From NCBI GenBank assembly GCA_043736155.1, contig JAYTDA010000009.1, positions 1 to 8,749 on the forward strand: a stretch of 8,749 nucleotides of DNA, written 5' to 3'. Each line of letters begins with the position of its first letter. Positions within the stretch are counted from its first letter, which is position 1. Below, one piece after another: positions 7,160 through 8,749 of this stretch. The notes beneath the pieces are model-generated. The model worked only from the letters and a program-made list of their open reading frames with translations. It had not been told where the DNA came from and did no database searches. This stretch comes from JANNRR01 sp043736155 (GTDB lineage: Bacteria > Pseudomonadota > Alphaproteobacteria > Rhodobacterales > Rhodobacteraceae). A program made the position numbers and the translations under genes.

Positions 7160-7482
7160 GATGGGGGGAAGTATGGGGAGTTTTGGTCGGAGTGTCCACA
7201 TTTGGACAAGGGGGAAAGTGTTTTATGTCAGTGGGTTAGTTTTGAAAAATTTATGAATCGTTAGCATTCAAATTCTACGATAGATTTGCTCAATCACAGA
7301 CTTTTCACTTCCCAATTGGAACCTTTCCGCCTCCCTTGCAATTTTACACTCACAGCAAGGTTGCCATCGCGAATTTTGTTGTGCTACAAGGAAACAAATG
7401 TGAAACTACAGGAAGATTGTTGTTGACTCTCGGTGACCGCAGTGATAGCTGCGGCGCTTTGATTCTAGAGGAGTGATATCCG
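7160..7482. other. AT-rich intergenic region upstream of dinB and of the 68-codon gene
   Basis: Base composition drops abruptly here: the line at 7261-7320 is about 35% GC and the next about 47%, against over 70% in parts of xsc. It must contain the divergent promoters of dinB and the small gene at 7483. No open frame here looks like a gene, and no tRNA-like fold or long repeat was seen. Short imperfect palindromes such as GAAT-N7-ATTC (7255-7269) are probably chance. The composition step suggests the junction of an acquired segment. Confidence 0.5.
7423..7450 (+). promoter_or_regulatory. Weak candidate promoter for the 68-codon gene
   Basis: TTGACT at 7423-7428 is a good -35 match. With a 16-base spacer the -10 would be ATAGCT (7445-7450), a poor match to TATAAT. 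Position fits a short leader to the ATG at 7483. Confidence 0.3.
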
Positions 7483-7689
7483 ATGAAAAGCTACGGTAGT
7501 CCGAACGTCGCCAAGGACTACGATGAGGCGAAGCGCGGCGTCACTGCGAAGATAGTGATGCGGCAGACCCGAGGCAACGTAAAAGTTCAGAATGGTGCCA
7601 CCTCGTCAACGGAAAAACTCTTGGCGAGTTCGCGGCGCGCGGACGAGTTGATGAAGCGGACCAAAGCTCTGGTTGAGGCAAGTAGGTAA
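7483..7689 (+). CDS. Small basic protein of unknown function (68 aa)
   Basis: I do not recognise this protein. It has 68 residues, with about 15 Lys/Arg against 7 Asp/Glu, no cysteine, no membrane segment and no signal peptide. The N-terminal half includes TAKIVMRQTRGNVKVQNG (21-38), which could be beta-strand. The C-terminal half (about 43-68) looks like one charged helix. The gene is supported by a strong Shine-Dalgarno, AGAGGAG at 7467-7473, nine bases before the ATG, and by a factor-independent terminator 18 bases after its TAA stop. It sits in the AT-rich stretch between dinB and an insertion sequence. Nucleic-acid binding, or a small partner of the next gene, is conceivable from charge and position only; no function is claimed. 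Confidence 0.65.
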   Translation: MKSYGSPNVAKDYDEAKRGVTAKIVMRQTRGNVKVQNGATSSTEKLLASSRRADELMKRTKALVEASR

Positions 7690-7706
7690 GCCCTCTTGCG
7701 TTGGCG

Positions 7707-7746
7707 AAAACGCTCCCGTAACTTGAAGCTACGGGAGCGTTTTTTT
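7707..7746 (+). terminator. Strong factor-independent terminator after the 68-codon gene
   Basis: A perfect 14-bp stem pairs AAAACGCTCCCGTA (7707-7720) with TACGGGAGCGTTTT (7730-7743) around a nine-base loop. The T-run extends from 7740 to 7746. The minus strand also ends in TTTT, so weak bidirectional action is possible. The Shine-Dalgarno of the next gene (GGAG, 7747-7750) starts at the very next base. Confidence 0.92.
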
Positions 7747-7756
7747 GGAGTAACTA

Positions 7757-8290
7757 ATGAGCGATGATCGCTTCGACCAGCTTTTTTTGGCGATAGGCTT
7801 GGAATGGAATAAAGCCAAAAAAGCAATTAAGCTCGCCGAGAACATTGATGGCGAAGTTGTAATACCAGCAATTTTTGAGCTACGCTATGCTGGGAGGCGG
7901 CTCGTTGAAGCTTGGACCAGTCGGTCTAGCGATATTGATACGTCTCTTGCCTTACTCAAGGATGCAAAATTTGACTGCCACCGCGCACGTCACGATGCGA
8001 TTGACGCTGCCACGAGCAAAATGGTCGGCGACATGAACGTCGCCGTAGAATTCCTTAGCGCAGGTGTAATTATCAAGCTTTTTCCTTCATTTTCCGAGTT
8101 TTACGGGAGTCTTCTGGAGGTGCGGGAACGGATTGCAATATCCCGTGAGGACAGACAGAACCGCGACAAGATTTATGACACAATACAGAATGTTGATCTA
8201 GATCGACTTGCAACTCTCTATCGTCAGTTCAAGTCCTGCGAACCTTTAGAGAGTGTCATGTCCAATCAGGTTCATATCCTGCGGCGATGA
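7757..8290 (+). CDS. Unknown protein, 177 aa, apparently truncated and fused to an IS630 end
   Basis: I do not recognise this protein. It has a good ribosome site, GGAG at 7747-7750, six bases before ATG, and AT-richer codon use than its GC-rich neighbours. It appears mostly helical and soluble, with charged amphipathic stretches (about 16-28, 43-53, 64-92, 117-145) and one more hydrophobic part (94-110, VAVEFLSAGVIIKLFPS). A notable motif is DAKFDCHRARHDAIDAA (69-85). The frame crosses the likely insertion-sequence boundary: codon 164 ends at 8248, and residues 165-177 (ESVMSNQVHILRR) are read antisense to the transposase 3' end. The native C-terminus is therefore probably lost, and activity is uncertain. 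It lies directly behind a terminator, so expression needs read-through or control in the leader. A pairing with the 68-aa gene is possible but unproven. Confidence 0.6.
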   Translation: MSDDRFDQLFLAIGLEWNKAKKAIKLAENIDGEVVIPAIFELRYAGRRLVEAWTSRSSDIDTSLALLKDAKFDCHRARHDAIDAATSKMVGDMNVAVEFLSAGVIIKLFPSFSEFYGSLLEVRERIAISREDRQNRDKIYDTIQNVDLDRLATLYRQFKSCEPLESVMSNQVHILRR

Positions 8291-8749
8291 AGTAGTTCAG
8301 GCATTCGTCTTCGGTGAAGAGGTCGCAGACAGTTCCGACGGCTTTCCAGAGGTCGTCATAAGTGCGTGCGGCGGCTTTTCTCAGCAGCGCCTTGAGCTTT
8401 GCGAAGGCCATTTCGATCGGGTTCAGGTCGGGACTGCAGGGCGGCAGGGGCAGGAACCAGCAGCCGATATCTTTGAGCATCTGCGCAGCCTTCGGGCTTT
8501 TGTGGCTTGAGAGGTTGTCCAGAATGATCACGTCGCCCTTTTGCAGGGTGGGGGCGAGTTGGGTCTCGACGTAGAGATCGAACAGGTCGCGGTTGATCGG
8601 ACCGTCGATCAGTTGCCATTGGAGCGCCATTGGTCCGAGCGACAATGGCGACGGGCGCATCCAGCCGGTCGTGGCGCAGGGCAGCAATAAACGTCTGGGT
8701 TTGCCAGTGGCCGAAGGGCGCGTGATCGACCAGGCGTTCGCCGCAAGGG
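8256..8749 (-). pseudogene. IS630-family transposase, frameshifted and 5'-incomplete
   Basis: From the window edge (8748) to 8653 one frame reads PCGERLVDHAPFGHWQTQTF and on to RHDRLDAP, typical of the IS630 transposase middle. From 8618 a different frame continues with WQLIDGPINRDLFDLYVETQ and then the catalytic aspartate in ILDNLSSHK (codon 8519-8517). The glutamate follows in LNPIEMAFAKLK (codon 8414-8412), 34 residues between them, giving DD34E spacing; the stop is at 8258-8256. Joining the two frames would give an uninterrupted LDAPWQLIDGP. The 34 bases at 8619-8652 therefore look inserted and shift the frame by one. The tyrosine usual in PPYSPDLNPIE is cysteine here. A frame-2 TTG start at 8687 is an artefact. 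Programmed frameshifting is less likely at this place, so I call it inactive. Confidence 0.8.
8615..8650. repeat. Direct and inverted GCCATTGG repeats at the transposase frameshift
   Basis: GCCATTGG occurs twice, 11 bases apart (8615-8622 and 8626-8633). CGCCATTG (8625-8632) is then matched by its exact inverse CAATGGCG (8643-8650) across ten bases. All of it falls in or at the edge of the 34-base segment that breaks the transposase frame, consistent with a local template-switch or slippage event. Confidence 0.75.

Larger units (their letters stand above)
8249..8749 (-). mobile_element. IS630-family insertion sequence, one end (partial, runs off window)
   Basis: The element is recognised by its DD34E transposase on the minus strand. 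IS630-family elements insert at TA dinucleotides. A TA at 8247-8248 lies just outside the transposase stop, so I place the boundary at 8249, with GAGAGTGTCATGTCC as the putative terminal sequence. The other end is outside the window, so terminal repeats and target duplication cannot be checked. GC content rises again to the right of this point. Confidence 0.7.

Noticed and set aside
7160..7201. Longer dinB start at 7201
   Set aside because: It adds 14 Pro/Leu-rich residues with no Shine-Dalgarno. The zinc ribbon begins right after the ATG at 7159.
6632..7264. Plus-strand open frame of 210 codons
   Set aside because: Antisense to dinB, with no ribosome site and low-complexity composition.
7160..7482. 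LexA box for dinB
   Set aside because: Searched by eye for GTTC-N7-GTTC and GAAC-N7-GAAC; none found.
7757..8290. HEPN-type RNase toxin in the 177-aa protein
   Set aside because: The helical character and the CHRARH stretch prompted the idea, but the Rx4-6H spacing is absent and no other family mark was found.
8653..8687. Independent start of a 143-codon transposase at 8687
   Set aside because: The start is TTG in a frame that does not match the family before 8618. The true 5' part is in another frame running off the window.

Overview
The window is GC-rich (over 70% in some gene lines) and looks like an alphaproteobacterium of the Rhodobacterales (Paracoccus/Rhodobacter/Roseobacter relatives). 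This rests on the xsc-tauE-ackA sulfonate module, the zinc-ribbon form of DNA polymerase IV and the RTX-tagged secreted enzyme. No rRNA, tRNA or CRISPR was seen.

Layout. (1) Positions 1-3830, minus strand: a sulfoacetaldehyde operon read right to left. xsc (sulfoacetaldehyde acetyltransferase) overlaps a TauE/SafE-type exporter gene by 4 bases, and that gene overlaps ackA (acetate kinase) by 1 base. After a 121-base gap comes the first 38 codons of a molybdopterin/Fe-S oxidoreductase, plausibly the sulfite dehydrogenase SoeA. Together they would convert sulfoacetaldehyde to acetyl phosphate and sulfite, recover ATP from acetyl phosphate, and export or oxidise the sulfite. (2) 3831-4072: divergent intergenic region. 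(3) 4073-5905, plus strand: a PQQ-type sugar (glucose/sorbosone) dehydrogenase domain flanked on both sides by RTX calcium-binding repeats, probably exported by a type I system. (4) 5906-7159, minus strand: DNA polymerase IV with an N-terminal zinc ribbon. Its stop codon directly abuts the stop of the dehydrogenase gene. (5) 7160-8248: a clearly AT-richer accessory stretch with a 68-codon gene of unknown function, a strong hairpin terminator, and a second unknown gene whose Shine-Dalgarno begins immediately after the terminator's T-run. (6) 8249-8749: one end of an IS630-family element, minus strand. Its transposase is frameshifted by an apparent 34-base insertion. The element seems to have landed in the second unknown gene and now supplies its last 13 codons.

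The best candidates for something undescribed are the two-gene AT-rich unit with a terminator inside its leader, the RTX-enzyme-RTX architecture, and the hairpin covering the start of the molybdoenzyme gene. The sulfonate operon and DinB belong to known families.
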